Shown: positions 1 to 9,180, numbered from the stretch's first letter. The stretch is DNA of 26,946 bases from Welwitschia mirabilis (GCA_051453625.1 JBOZIK010000001.1:249265685-249292630), one strand, 5' to 3'. The notes: a model not told the origin generated them from the sequence alone. Program-made: numbers and translations.

Positions 1-519
1 ATTTTAGCATTTTGTACTAATTATGTCTGATTTTTACATGATTATCTTATATTAATTGTTTATCATGATTAATTAATTAACAAATTTCTATCACAGTTTC
101 CAGTTTTGAAAATACTTCATAGAAGTCTATCATCCTCTACATCATCTGTATAACATAAACGGATGACCAATCTTTGATGCTGCACAAGTTTTGTGTTTAG
201 TATTTTGAATTTTCTAGAAATTTAGTCTATTCTTTGAATATGTTTTAAATCTTTTTTAAATAATTTCTTTAGATATCCTAGTTGTTTTTATTCTCTAAAA
301 AGTTGGCTCACAAATGCGGTTTACCACCTAGTTTTATCAGGGACTGACAAGGCTAAGTGGGGGGCTATGTTGCACTACCAACTTACATGTATTTGATAGG
401 GTATTTTAAGTTGTTTTGTAGGTAAATTGATAGATAAATGCTTACTTCCCATGATAATAGAGAACGAGGATGAAAAGAATGAAAACATGTAATTTCTAGA
501 TAAATTAGAAGCATTTTAT
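1..519. other. AT-rich intergenic sequence, unassigned
   Basis: No reading frame or RNA gene is visible here. A short block near 120-165 (ctatcatcctctacatcatc, then ggatgac) weakly resembles 24872-24920 in the LTR-like segment at the other end of the window. This stretch may therefore be an upstream part of the same LTR family, but the spacing to the TATA-like site differs between the two places and an assembly gap lies between. Confidence 0.4.
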
Positions 520-730
520 NNNNNNNNNNNNNNNNNNNNNNNNNNNNNNNNNNNNNNNNNNNNNNNNNNNNNNNNNNNNNNNNNNNNNNNNNNNNNNNNN
601 NNNNNNNNNNNNNNNNNNNNNNNNNNNNNNNNNNNNNNNNNNNNNNNNNNNNNNNNNNNNNNNNNNNNNNNNNNNNNNNNNNNNNNNNNNNNNNNNNNNN
701 NNNNNNNNNNNNNNNNNNNNNNNNNNNNNN
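520..730. other. Assembly gap (211 N)
   Basis: This is a run of N. It separates the unassigned left end from the TATA-bearing LTR-like fragment, so the upstream half of that fragment cannot be read. Confidence 0.99.
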
Positions 731-960
731 TTGAATCTATAAATAAAGTTCTCCCCCTTAATTCCTAATCATCTTTGATAGTACTTAACATACTTGTGAC
801 AGGAGATTGAAGGACTGGAGAACCATTCTGTAATTTCAGAGAGATGTATTCTTGGTGTTGGATGGTGCTTTCTCCATTGAGGAGTGGCTACTTTATGATA
901 CGAATGTAGTGTGCATTTTTAATATGAAATATTTCCTTTTGTGTTTAATGTATGAATGAT
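731..960 (+). mobile_element. LTR-like fragment, plus orientation, related to 24536-25248
   Basis: A TATA-like site (ctataaataaa, 737-747) is followed by a short pyrimidine stretch and then a block around 828-890 (cagagagatgt, then ccattgagga). The same order recurs at 25025-25180: ctacaaataaa, then cagaaagatgt, then ccattgagac. Order and spacing match over about 200 bases, so the two places are copies of one repeat. A TATA site followed by a GC-richer leader fits the U3/R part of an LTR. Superfamily is unknown: no primer site or polypurine tract is visible next to it. The boundaries are approximate. Confidence 0.5.
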
Positions 961-1309
961 CTTCTTCCTTATAATTTATGTTATCTGAGATTTTGTAACA
1001 AGCTTCTTTTGTAATATAGATTATGAGGGCAACCTTTGTCAAGGTTGTGCTTGGTTAGTTTAGGCGCATTGCTATTTTCTTTTCTAGATTATCTTACACA
1101 AGTGTGTTTTATTTCATTTCCATGTATTGCAAATTATTTTTGTAGGTTAGGGTTATTATATTTTTATCTTAAAAGCAACTCTTTTATTTTTATACTTTGG
1201 TCTTTAATGGATTATGACATTTGAGTCACTCCCATCTATATTAGTATGTTGTGCTTATGCATATTATTTGTGATTAATAAGATTCAGATCAAGATGTAAA
1301 CATTACATA
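961..1309. other. AT-rich sequence without recognisable feature
   Basis: Reading leftwards on the minus strand, recognisable integrase coding fades out near 1310. I looked here for the expected polypurine tract and 3' LTR start of that element and did not find them. A plus-strand open frame at 1036-1224 is rich in Phe, Leu and Tyr, as chance frames in AT-rich DNA are, and resembles nothing known to me. Confidence 0.5.
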
Positions 1310-2560
1310 AATATGCATCGCGACACTCATTTTCTATTATTCCTAACCATTTAACCTTATACAATTTAATTGTCTTCCCTTAAAGTGTTATTTTATTTTG
1401 GTCTAGTATATTTATTGGTTAAGTTTCTATAATGCAATTAGAAAGGATAGTTACATATTGAACTAGAATAACATTGTTTTCATTAGAAATACATTTGCTT
1501 AATAATGAAACATGAAAGACATTATGTAACATGGAAAACTAAAGTGGTAGAGATAATTCATATGTCATGGTTTCAATTCTTCTAGAGATCTAGTATGGTC
1601 ATATAAACCTTGATGCCAGTTTACCCTTCTTGCAAAATCTAAAAACTCCTTTAAATAAGGAGCATTTGAGAAATACATGATCCCATTTCTAGAATTCTAC
1701 ATTTTCTTTGTGTTGATTTTAATATTTTATCTATCTATCCTTAACTTCCTGAAGTCTCTTCTTGATTTATCTAACCCTCTCTTCTAAGTGTTGAGTAGAT
1801 AAAACTTGTAGTATCTTATTATATATTACATCAAACTAAGAAACTAAAGTTCTACATATTCTTCCATATAAATCTTTAAATGATGCACATCTAATTAACT
1901 CTTAATAACTATTATTATAAGTAAATTCCATAAGAGGTAAATGATCTAACTAAGATCCTCTAAAATCTAATATAACTAATCTTAACAAATCTTCTAATAT
2001 TTTATTAGTTCTTTTTGTTTGTCAATTACTCTGAGGATGGAAAGCTCCACTAAAATTCAATTTTGTATGTAACTCCTTATGGAATACTATTCAAAATCTA
2101 GATGTAAATTTGCTATATCAATCTAATATTATTAACTTAGTTATTCCTTGAAACTTAACAATATTTTTAACATATTCCTTTGTAATTCATTCATCTATAT
2201 CAGTTGTTTTTATTAGATAAAAATGTACATTCATAGTTAGAAGGCCTGCTATAATCAAGATGGAATCATATCCTTCCTTGGTTTTAAGAAAACATGTGAT
2301 AAAGTCGATGCCTACCATATTCCATTTCCATTTTAGAACATTATGGAAAAATAGAAGTCAGACAGGATGTTTTTGTTTATCCTTAACTATCTAATAAGCT
2401 ATGCATTTGGCTATGTAGTCTATAATTTCTGACTTCAATCTTAGCCATCAATGGTACTGCTTGATATTCCTATACATCTTATTAACTCCTAAATGAATAT
2501 CATATTTAGTTGAATTAAACTCTTTAAAAATTATGCATTTGATTCTTACCACATCAAGCA
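1310..2560 (-). pseudogene. Ty3/gypsy integrase fossil (with GPY/F-type C-terminal part)
   Basis: The minus strand reads through the integrase catalytic core and then its C-terminal domain. The first catalytic Asp lies in VGIDFIT (codon 2304-2306). The second follows as LD, then a stop, then SKFTSRF (Asp codon 2121-2123). The block FSGAFHPQSN precedes QTKRTNKILEDLLR, where the family has Glu in place of Lys (codon 2013-2015), so the third catalytic residue is lost. Further on are DHVFLKC and KKGKLA (1613-1690) and SMLHNVFHVSLL (about 1507-1555), typical of the GPY/F region. Stops interrupt the frame repeatedly. In the element, integrase would insert the cDNA copy into the host chromosome; this copy cannot. 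The C-terminal end fades near 1310. Confidence 0.88.
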
Positions 2561-2627
2561 TCACAATCTTCTTTGAATAGCATGCTAACTTGTCTTTTAA
2601 AATGTGAATTATTTTTTTTATTTTCTC

Positions 2628-2727
2628 NNNNNNNNNNNNNNNNNNNNNNNNNNNNNNNNNNNNNNNNNNNNNNNNNNNNNNNNNNNNNNNNNNNNNNNNN
2701 NNNNNNNNNNNNNNNNNNNNNNNNNNN
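2628..2727. other. Assembly gap of exactly 100 N with duplicated flanks
   Basis: The 22 bases before the gap (gaatta, T-run, then ttttctc) are repeated immediately after it with one extra T in the homopolymer. The flanks probably overlap and little or nothing is missing. Confidence 0.9.
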
Positions 2728-2799
2728 GAATTATTTTTTTTTATTTTCTCTAGCTTTCTTGCAAAGGGAACAATTTTGTTATGTGTGATGACTCATTTC

Positions 2800-3239
2800 A
2801 TGCAAATCACTATCTACTTTTAGATTACAGATTAGATACCTCCTTTAGCTTAAGACATCTGTGACCATGTTAGCTTTTCCTATAGGGTAGTTCACTATGA
2901 AATCATAATCTCTTCTTTTTCTAAGATTCAAATTGGGTTTTGTATAAATATACTTTAGACTCTTCTAATCTAGCCATACTTTTATCTATTCAGTATAAAA
3001 ATAAAGTCTTTAAATTTTTAGCACATGAATAACTACTGCTAGTTCCAAGTCATGGATAGGATAATTATTTTCGTGATTCTTTAATTGGCTAGATGAATAT
3101 CCTATCATTATACCTTCTTGCATTAAAACTGCTCTTAGTCCTTCACCTAAGGTATCTATCTAAACTATATAAGGATTTTCTGTTTTAGGTATTCTCAATA
3201 TTAATAATGATACAAGATTTTATTTAAATGTCTGAAATG
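2800..3239 (-). pseudogene. Ty3/gypsy RNase H fossil
   Basis: On the minus strand, GEGLRAVLMQEG (3112-3147) matches the first strand pair of retrotransposon RNase H, followed by a YSSSQLKNHENNYP-like stretch. The domain ends with RDYDFIVNYPIGKANMVTDVLS, of which GKANMVTDVLS lies at 2849-2881; this corresponds to the conserved end of the domain in plant gypsy elements. Stops and at least one frame change lie between them. The role in the intact element is removal of the RNA strand during reverse transcription. It sits between reverse transcriptase and integrase, the order expected for Ty3/gypsy. Confidence 0.82.
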
Positions 3240-4020
3240 CTTCTTTATACTATTTTGTCCATTTGAATTATGTGTTCTTCCTCAATAAGGAGATTAAAGA
3301 AGAAACTACCTTAGAAAAGTTTTAATAAACCTTTTATAATATCTTGTAAGACTAAGAAAACTCCTTACTTCTATTACAAATTTAGGATTAGATCAATCCA
3401 TAACATCTTAAACCTTATCATCATTCATGCTACTCCCATTTTTGATATTACATGATCTAATAATTTAACTTTAGATAGCTAAAACTCATACTTATTAGGA
3501 TTAGCATAGAATTAATTCCTTTGTAAGGTATTCAATAGTATGCTCAAGTGTTACTCATGAGCTTCTTTTGTAGGAGAATACACTTACACATTATTAATGA
3601 AAACCATAATAAAATCATTTAGATATTCTTTAAATACATTATTCATTACTACCAAAAATGATGTCAGTGCATTAGTAAAACCAAATAAAATTACTCTAAA
3701 TTCATAATGTTCATACCTAGTTTTAAAGGCTATTTTATAAACATATTCTTCCTTGATTTTGAGATGATATTATATAGACTTAAGATCAATTTTGGATAAA
3801 ACTTTTGCATGCTTAAGTTTATAAAAGAAATCCTCAATCTTAGGTAAGAGGTATCTATTCCTAATAGAGACTTTATTCAACATCCTATAGTTCACACAAA
3901 GTCTTCAACTATTATTCTATTTTTGGATAAAAAGAACTAGCACATCACATGATTATATACTTGGTTTAATAAATTCCTTATCTAGTAAAGTATTTATTTA
4001 AGTCTTCATCTCTACTATTT
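3240..4020 (-). pseudogene. Ty3/gypsy reverse transcriptase fossil, catalytic DD replaced by NN
   Basis: The minus strand carries the reverse transcriptase motifs in order. VNYRMLNK (3872-3895) is the first conserved block. It is followed by SKIDLKS and HLKIKEEYVYKIAF, then by EFRVILFGFTNAL near 3665-3710. The active-site block reads MVFINNV, where the family has two Asp residues; the two Asn codons lie at 3590-3595. Next comes VYSPTKEAHE. Conservation of block order and spacing makes the family certain, while loss of both catalytic Asp and the internal stops make it inactive. The Asp-to-Asn changes are both G-to-A on the coding strand. Confidence 0.93.
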
Positions 4021-4339
4021 CAATAAGAATCATTCTATAAGGATATCCTAAGAATGATTTAGCATTAGGCATAAGAGCTATGTCAAAATCTTTATTTCTA
4101 CTTAAAGGATAACCTAGCAGCTCTTCAAGAAATAAATCTAGATATTCTTTTACTGCTAGTATGTCAAACATTTCTGGTTAGAATTTGAGGGAAGAAATGA
4201 ATCAAATTATTCTAAATGTTCTCCTTCTCTTGACTTCTTTCATAATTTTCTTTTTACTTATCATTCTTTTGGTGGGAAGGTTAGAGGTGATAGGTAACCA
4301 AATTTCTTACCACTTAGTCTCAACATAGTAACTTACCTA

Positions 4340-4640
4340 GAAAATAAATCTATTAGATCTCTATTTTTCTATAATAAGTTCATGCCTAAGATAATATCAC
4401 AATTTCCCTACTTCAAAGTTAAAAATTAAGCTTGAAAATTATAACCTCTAATAATAACATCACATAAAGGATTCCTACCAAGGGCCTTAACTTTTCTACC
4501 ATCAGGGAGTTTCACAACTACTTTTTTTTAGTATGTATTTTTGTAAATAATTTCTAAGATAATAAGAATAATATAAAAGAATCTATAACTCTTGAATCTA
4601 ATAAAATTTTGATAGAAGTATTAATAAGTTATCTGTAGTC
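4340..4640 (-). pseudogene. Ty3/gypsy aspartic protease fossil
   Basis: The minus strand reads IKILLDSRVIDSFI at about 4578-4610. This is the retropepsin active-site block, with the catalytic Asp kept (codon 4596-4598) but the following Gly changed to Arg (codon 4590-4592). About 180 bases further on, DIILGMNLL and then a KNRDLIDLFSR-like stretch correspond to the second conserved block of plant gypsy proteases, with a stop between them. In an intact element this enzyme cuts the gag-pol polyprotein. It lies between the zinc knuckle and reverse transcriptase, as expected. Confidence 0.82.
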
Positions 4641-4677
4641 TTCAAAATTACTGATTGTTGAGCATCCTCCTTAGATA

Positions 4678-5761
4678 TTAATGCATACAACTTCTTGATA
4701 TTAACCTCATCATGTGATTTTTTTTTCTTCTCTTTATAGGATAATTTTTGATCATATGGAGTCCTCCATATCTATAACATCCAATATCTCTAGGATTTTG
4801 AACTCTAGTTCCTATAATAGGCATGGTCTTTAGTGGTACCAAAGGTGTCTCTCCTCTTCCATGGGGTTGTCTTACCTCCATTTTATTTACTCTTGAAACT
4901 TCATGTTGATCCCTATCTTTGACTACTCTTGTGTCTCCAAGGAAGGGGTTTTTTCTAATTTGAGTCCCTCTTTCATCTTGTGGATATCCTCATTTATCCC
5001 TAAAATTTTTGTTACTACTCTATAATTATTTGGTAAATCTAGCTTTCTTTAAGGCCTCCACAAAATTATTTTATTAAAATAGATTAATGTTTCTTTGAAT
5101 TATATAATTAAGGTCCATCACAAATCTTCATATTTTAATTGCCTTAGAGATAGCTATTTCTAATATGTATCTTAGTAATTGCATAAACTTATTTTCAAAC
5201 TAGACTATTATTAAGGATCCTTGCCTAAGGTTATAGAATTATTTTGCCTTGGTATTTTGGTGATATTTTTATATGTACCTAGATCATTATTGATTCTTAA
5301 NNNNNNNNNNNNNNNNNNNNNNNNNNNNNNNNNNNNNNNNNNNNNNNNNNNNNNNNNNNNNNNNNNNNNNNNNNNNNNNNNNNNNNNNNNNNNNNNNNNN
5401 ATTATTGATTCTTAAAGTCCTCCAAAGACAATTGATTTGAAAATGTGGATTGCACCTTTTTTGTTTCCCACTAAAGGGTTGCATCCTTCTTGAGAAAGTG
5501 CATAGCTAAGATGACTTTTTATTCTAATGTAAAATTAAACATCTCTAATTTATTAGTTATAGAAATTAGCAATGATTTTACTTTAGCCACATTATTAAAT
5601 CCTATAAATGTTGAGGGATTTGTATGCCTAAATTACATCATCAAATTTTAAGTCATATCTTCTTCATTTCTCTTATCCTAGAGTCGATCTACCTAATGAT
5701 CTATAATCGTCACCATAGATCGCACATCTAGGAGTGATGGTACTACTTTTTTTAGAGCCAT
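4678..5761 (-). pseudogene. Ty3/gypsy gag fossil with broken CCHC zinc knuckle
   Basis: A minus-strand start codon at 5759-5761 lies 75 bases downstream of the primer site and opens MALKKVVPSLLDVR. After several stops comes FRHTNPSTFIGF, then SLLISITNKLEMFNFTLE and VILAMHFLKKDATL before a stop and Trp, the typical core of plant gypsy gag. A 100-N gap interrupts the frame at 5301-5400. The last open piece (4678-4881, 67 residues) contains CYRYGGLHMIKNYP at 4741-4779. This has the spacing of the CCHC zinc knuckle, but its second and third Cys are Tyr, while the first Cys and the His remain. Gag would form the particle and bind the RNA; this one is dead. Confidence 0.85.
5301..5400. other. Assembly gap of exactly 100 N with duplicated flanks
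   Basis: The 15 bases before the gap (attattgattcttaa, 5286-5300) are identical to the 15 bases after it (5401-5415). The gap is probably a scaffolding artefact inside gag rather than real missing sequence. Confidence 0.9.
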
Positions 5762-5835
5762 CACTTAAACCTGCTAAGTTTTTGACTATAAATAATTAAT
5801 TATGGTAATTATCAAATTTAACACTATAACTTAGT

Positions 5836-5847
5836 ACTCTGATACCA
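5836..5847 (-). other. Primer binding site for initiator methionine tRNA
   Basis: The minus strand reads TGGTATCAGAGT, eleven of twelve bases matching the plant initiator-Met tRNA 3' end complement (TGGTATCAGAGC). It lies three bases from the LTR end that closes with TTACA. This fixes the orientation of the element and the edge of its 5' LTR. Confidence 0.9.
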
Positions 5848-6376
5848 AAATGTAATGTTCAAATTAATATGTCATCCAATAGTAGTAAAAGGCTATATTA
5901 AAATATAAGGGAGGAATAATGACTAATAAATTAGTTTGATCTACATGGTAAAATCCAATAGAATAGATATAAAAGCACATGGTGTTAAGTTTTTTGCTTA
6001 AGCATTGTATTAGCTAATATTATATTTAAATTTGTAAAGTTAATGTCCTAACATAATAAGGGTAAATAATAAAAAGATAGGTTTATATTTACCTACATTT
6101 CCAGTAGATCTTATCTAAGTAATTTGTTGTAATGTTGTTCACAATGTTTTAGATACATATTAATGATGATCCCTAAGATGTTTAGTATAAGTATATTATG
6201 ATAAGATGTCATGCTAACAAACATGTTTTAAAACATGCTAATATTGGCTAATATATATTTCAAATTTTTAAGAAAATAAAATAAACTCATAAACTTCTAA
6301 ATTCAAAAAAAAATTTAAGTTAAAATAATGTAAATATAATATTATAAGATACAACCCATTAAATTGTTTTCAAAGT

Positions 6377-6446
6377 GGGACTTGAACTCAAGATCTCTAG
6401 GCTGCTAATTTTCATAATAGCCAACTATCCACTTGTTATTGTTATA
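6377..6446 (-). repeat. tRNA-like block (possible SINE head) inside the LTR
   Basis: The minus strand carries AGTTCAAGTCC (6378-6388), which fits a pol III B box (GGTTCGANTCC type) and continues as CACTTTG, like the T-arm of a leucine tRNA. About 45 bases upstream, AACAAGTGGATAGTTGGC resembles an A box with its D-arm. The block is missing from the related plus-strand LTR, which suggests an insertion. A complete cloverleaf is not formed, so it is not a tRNA gene. A tRNA-derived SINE remnant or a chance match are the options. Confidence 0.35.
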
Positions 6447-6740
6447 TTATGTTTCACATAATATTTAAATGAAAAATGAAATCATTAACTGTATTCAAGA
6501 ATAAAGATTATTTGAATTGCAAAATATAAGTTTCATATAAGAAAATACATGAAAATGAAGAATCATACAAGAATTAAATTAAATACCATAAAACCATACT
6601 TGAATAAAAATAAAGACAAAAAGCTTCTAGAGATTCCAAGGCTCTAAGGCTCCAAGGCTTTCCAAGCTTCAAGATTAAGGTCATAAGATTCGATAGTAAA
6701 AATTTTTTCAAGATGTAAAATATGAGAAGAGGAAGGTTCC

Positions 6741-6747
6741 ATTTATA
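6741..6747 (-). promoter_or_regulatory. LTR TATA box
   Basis: The minus strand reads ctactataaatggaacc. The related LTR on the plus strand has ctataaatagaacc at 8568-8581. The site is conserved between copies and lies just after the repeat tract, so it is the likely core promoter of the LTR family. Confidence 0.7.
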
Positions 6748-6769
6748 GTAGAAAGTATAGAATGTGAAG

Positions 6770-6890
6770 AGACACCATGGTAAGAGAGTGATGAAAGGGA
6801 TGGAAGTGTGTGGTAAAAGTGGTAAAGGTGGAAGAAGTGGTAAAGGTATGAAAGTGATGGAAGTAGTAGGGATGTAGAAGTGGTATAAAT
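6770..6890 (-). repeat. CCACTT-rich repeat tract upstream of the LTR TATA box
   Basis: On the minus strand this is a run of imperfect short repeats built on ccactt, ccatca and cacc. On the plus strand it appears as repeated gtggtaaag and gtggaag. A matching tract occurs at 8457-8527 in the other LTR. Its position next to the TATA box suggests promoter-proximal binding sites. Confidence 0.6.
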
Positions 6891-7306
6891 TTTATAACCC
6901 TTATTCGATTCCTTGTCAAGCCATTGGGTGCATTAATATCATAACAATAAATAACAATGCTTCACATGCAATTGAAAATGAGTCACATAATAAGTAAGCT
7001 CCAAAACCCACATGAAAGATATTTTCCACTCTAAATAAAATAATAATGCAATAGTTAGAATAATTTACCTCTAAAGAATCATAATTAAATCACTATGAAT
7101 TTTCAACAAAGGCAATATTATAATTACTACAAAATTTAAGGAATTATAGTATAAAATTTTCCACAATAAGATTACACCAGTGGAAATTAGAAAATAAATA
7201 TATTATTTAGAAGCTTAGATCTTGAAAGTTTGGACATGATATTATAACCTTAGGAAATAGTGAAGTTTAAAAGTTCTTGTAAAATAAAATAGTTTTTATA
7301 AATTTG

Positions 7307-7307
<1 letters not shown>

Positions 7308-7343
<36 letters not shown>

Positions 7344-7389
7344 NNNNNNNNNNNNNNNNNNNNNNNNNNNNNNNNNNNNNNNNNNNNNN

Positions 7390-7428
<39 letters not shown>
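7308..7428. repeat. (TG)n microsatellite interrupted by a 46-N gap
   Basis: Pure TG dinucleotides run from 7308 to 7343 and from 7390 to 7428, with 46 N between. Its true length is unknown. It lies in the short spacer between the two divergent gypsy fossils. A minus-strand frame made of alternating Thr and His across it is not a gene. Confidence 0.97.
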
Positions 7429-7429
<1 letters not shown>

Positions 7430-7439
7430 TAGTGCAACT

Positions 7440-7714
7440 TTTAAAGCATATGTCATGAAGTCAAAATGAAGAGTACAAGAAGAAGAGAATTTGTAAAGGC
7501 CTGTTCATTCCAGACATGTTATTATTAGTATCATCAAGTAATACAATTTTTGAACAACATTTTGCCTTATTAAATATGTTATATGATTTTGAAGAAAGAT
7601 TTATTTTACAAAATATCATGTATTACACCAATCATTTAAAGCTCTTAAAGATGAATTTTCTCATAGAAATTTGACATCTAAAGTTAGATAGTTAAGAAGT
7701 GGGTGTTAACTAGA
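7440..7714 (+). other. Probable upstream part of the plus-strand gypsy remnant, too decayed to read
   Basis: This stretch precedes the recognisable integrase tail at 7715 and has no clear motif in any frame. It probably belongs to the same element, because the tail downstream is continuous with it, but I cannot align it to a domain. Confidence 0.3.
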
Positions 7715-7880
7715 ATTTATATTTGAAGTTTATTGAATTAAAGTTTTGGATTAATAGAAAACTATAGTCAAAGAAAGATACATTCACCTTTATAAAGTAC
7801 AACAATGAGAAGAAATAAAAGTAGAAGCTACTTGAGAATATAAATTAGATGTATTGTAGTTCACATTTTGAGGACAAAAT
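7715..7880 (+). pseudogene. C-terminal tail of a second Ty3/gypsy integrase
   Basis: The plus strand reads IKVLD, two stops, then KTIVKERYIHLYKVQ, a stop, and EEIKVEAT before another stop. This matches the chromodomain-like tail of plant gypsy integrases, where VLVKW-type and EATWE-type blocks occur in this order. The coding ends near TTTTGAGGACAAAATG (7866-7881), a typical sequence just before the polypurine tract. At least one stop falls where the family has Trp. The upstream part of the element is missing or unreadable, so this is a 3' remnant pointing opposite to the minus-strand element. Confidence 0.75.
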
Positions 7881-7888
7881 GTAAGGGA
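7881..7888 (+). other. Polypurine tract of the plus-strand gypsy element
   Basis: The short purine-rich stretch gtaaggga sits between the end of integrase and the LTR start. Plant gypsy elements usually carry a longer AAGGGGGG-like tract in this position, so this one is decayed. Confidence 0.6.
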
Positions 7889-8115
7889 TGGAATAACATC
7901 ATGTCCAAACTTTTAAGATCCAAGATTTAAAATAATATTGATTATTATAAAGTCATAAGCTAATTTAATTATTGTATGTATTTTTCTCATTTCTAGAGAT
8001 GTCATTATATCATGGAAAATTTTGTGCTATAATTACTATTGTAATTCTTTTTATTTTAAAATAGTTATATATTATTTTTTAATAAATTTTTGATGATTTA
8101 ATTTTGATCCCCAGT

Positions 8116-8246
8116 GGTAAAATTAATGGTTACATTAGTGGTTGCATTAGTAGTTAAATTATTAGTTATATTAGTAGTTACGTTATTGGTAAAATTAGTG
8201 AATAAATTAGTAGCTAAATTAGTGGTACATTAGTGGTTAAATTAAT
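8116..8246 (+). repeat. 12-bp minisatellite, about eleven units
   Basis: Units resemble ggttacattagt, for example ggttacattagt (8128-8139), ggttgcattagt (8140-8151) and agttatattagt (8164-8175). One unit is 11 bases long. The array lies in U3 of the plus-strand LTR. The other LTR has only one or two unit equivalents at the same place, so the expansion is private to this copy or subfamily. Confidence 0.9.
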
Positions 8247-8456
8247 ATTGTTTTCTCTATGTAATTGTTGCACTTTTATTTATTTAACATTAAAAATATT
8301 TTTTATGTTATTTTTGAAAATCACTTACTAAGGGGTTCATTTTAATTCTTCATTATAATAATTACAATTAGTGATATTTTATGCATCATTATTTATATGA
8401 TGAAATATTGTTCACCTAGTGGTCTAACAAGGAAATTATTAAGGGTTACAACTTCC

Positions 8457-8527
8457 CTACCACTTCCACCACTATCACCACTTCCATCACCTTCATCACT
8501 TTTACCACTTTCTTCACCTTTATCATT
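8457..8527 (+). repeat. CCACTT-rich repeat tract upstream of the LTR TATA box
   Basis: These are imperfect repeats of ccactt, ccacca and ccatca, about 40 to 110 bases before the TATA box at 8569. It is the counterpart of 6770-6890 in the inverted LTR. Confidence 0.65.
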
Positions 8528-8568
8528 CTCTTTTATGATGATGTCTCTTCACATCCTACATTCTCTAC

Positions 8569-8577
8569 TATAAATAG
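8569..8577 (+). promoter_or_regulatory. LTR TATA box
   Basis: The sequence tataaatag, in the context ctataaatagaacc, is conserved with the minus-strand LTR (ctataaatggaacc). Confidence 0.7.
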
Positions 8578-8996
8578 AACCTTCTTTAACTCTTATTTCA
8601 TATTTAGAGAAAACCCTTAGTATTGAATCTTGGTGACTTTAATCTTGGAGCTTGAAAAAGACTTCAAGTCTTAAATCCTTGACTTCTTAAAAGTTTTAGA
8701 ATCTTCATCTTAATTTGGGATATAGTTTTTGGTTTAGTTTATTTCTTATATGGATATTGGCTTAATTAATTTCTTGCATTAGCTTTTTATTTTTATAATG
8801 CTTGCATTTCTTAAAGACTTTATTTAGTCTTTTCCATATTGATTGAAGCTCGTAAGTTGTGTTCACAAATTGTACACTATATGTCATAATTTTCTTAGAG
8901 TTCTTTTATCTCAATCCTTACCCATATTTATTTGAGCTTGTAACCATTTTTTGACTTATATTATTATATTTTAAATTACTAAAAATGTCCTCCAAA

Positions 8997-9180
8997 AAGT
9001 AAAGAAAGTAAATTTTCTCTCTAGATGGGTTGGTTTGGAATAACTCTATAGATTAGAGGGAGTAAATTTTCCCCTCTAGATATGCACATCCTAATTACTA
9101 TAAATTATCTCTAGAGAGTAAAGGAAGTAAATTATCCCCTTCAAATGTATGCAATCAAATTTTTGTAATTTGTATGGGAT
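8997..9180 (+). repeat. Three-copy degenerate tandem repeat of about 54-65 bp
   Basis: The core agtaaatttt followed by ctctctaga or cccctctaga begins at about 9007 and 9061, and a third copy (agtaaattatcccctt) at about 9126. Copies also share a purine lead-in. The lead-in and core can pair (for example ggga with tccc), so each copy could form a small hairpin. Confidence 0.7.

Larger units (their letters stand above)
5851..7246 (-). mobile_element. 5' LTR of the minus-strand Ty3/gypsy element
   Basis: The downstream edge ends in CATTACA on the minus strand, next to the primer site. The upstream edge begins TATAATATCATGTCC on the minus strand, a decayed TG start, near 7246. The first half aligns by eye, in inverted orientation, with the plus-strand LTR at 7889. 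Shared blocks are atcatgtccaaac near the start, a purine/pyrimidine-skewed repeat tract (6770-6890), the TATA box (6741-6747) and the stretch just after it. The part beyond that is much less alike. Length is about 1.4 kb. A tRNA-like block near 6377-6446 is absent from the other copy. Confidence 0.82.

Noticed and set aside
1536-1600. Plus-strand block with agtggtagag and ggtttcaattc, looking like tRNA A and B boxes
   Set aside because: The minus strand of the same bases reads the integrase C-terminal stretch in frame with its neighbours (SMLHNVFHVSLL follows), and the A-to-B spacing is too short for a tRNA.
7308-7428. Possible regulatory Z-DNA or CRISPR-like array
   Set aside because: It is a simple TG dinucleotide run without spacers. 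Its true length is unknown because of the gap, and nothing else supports a function.
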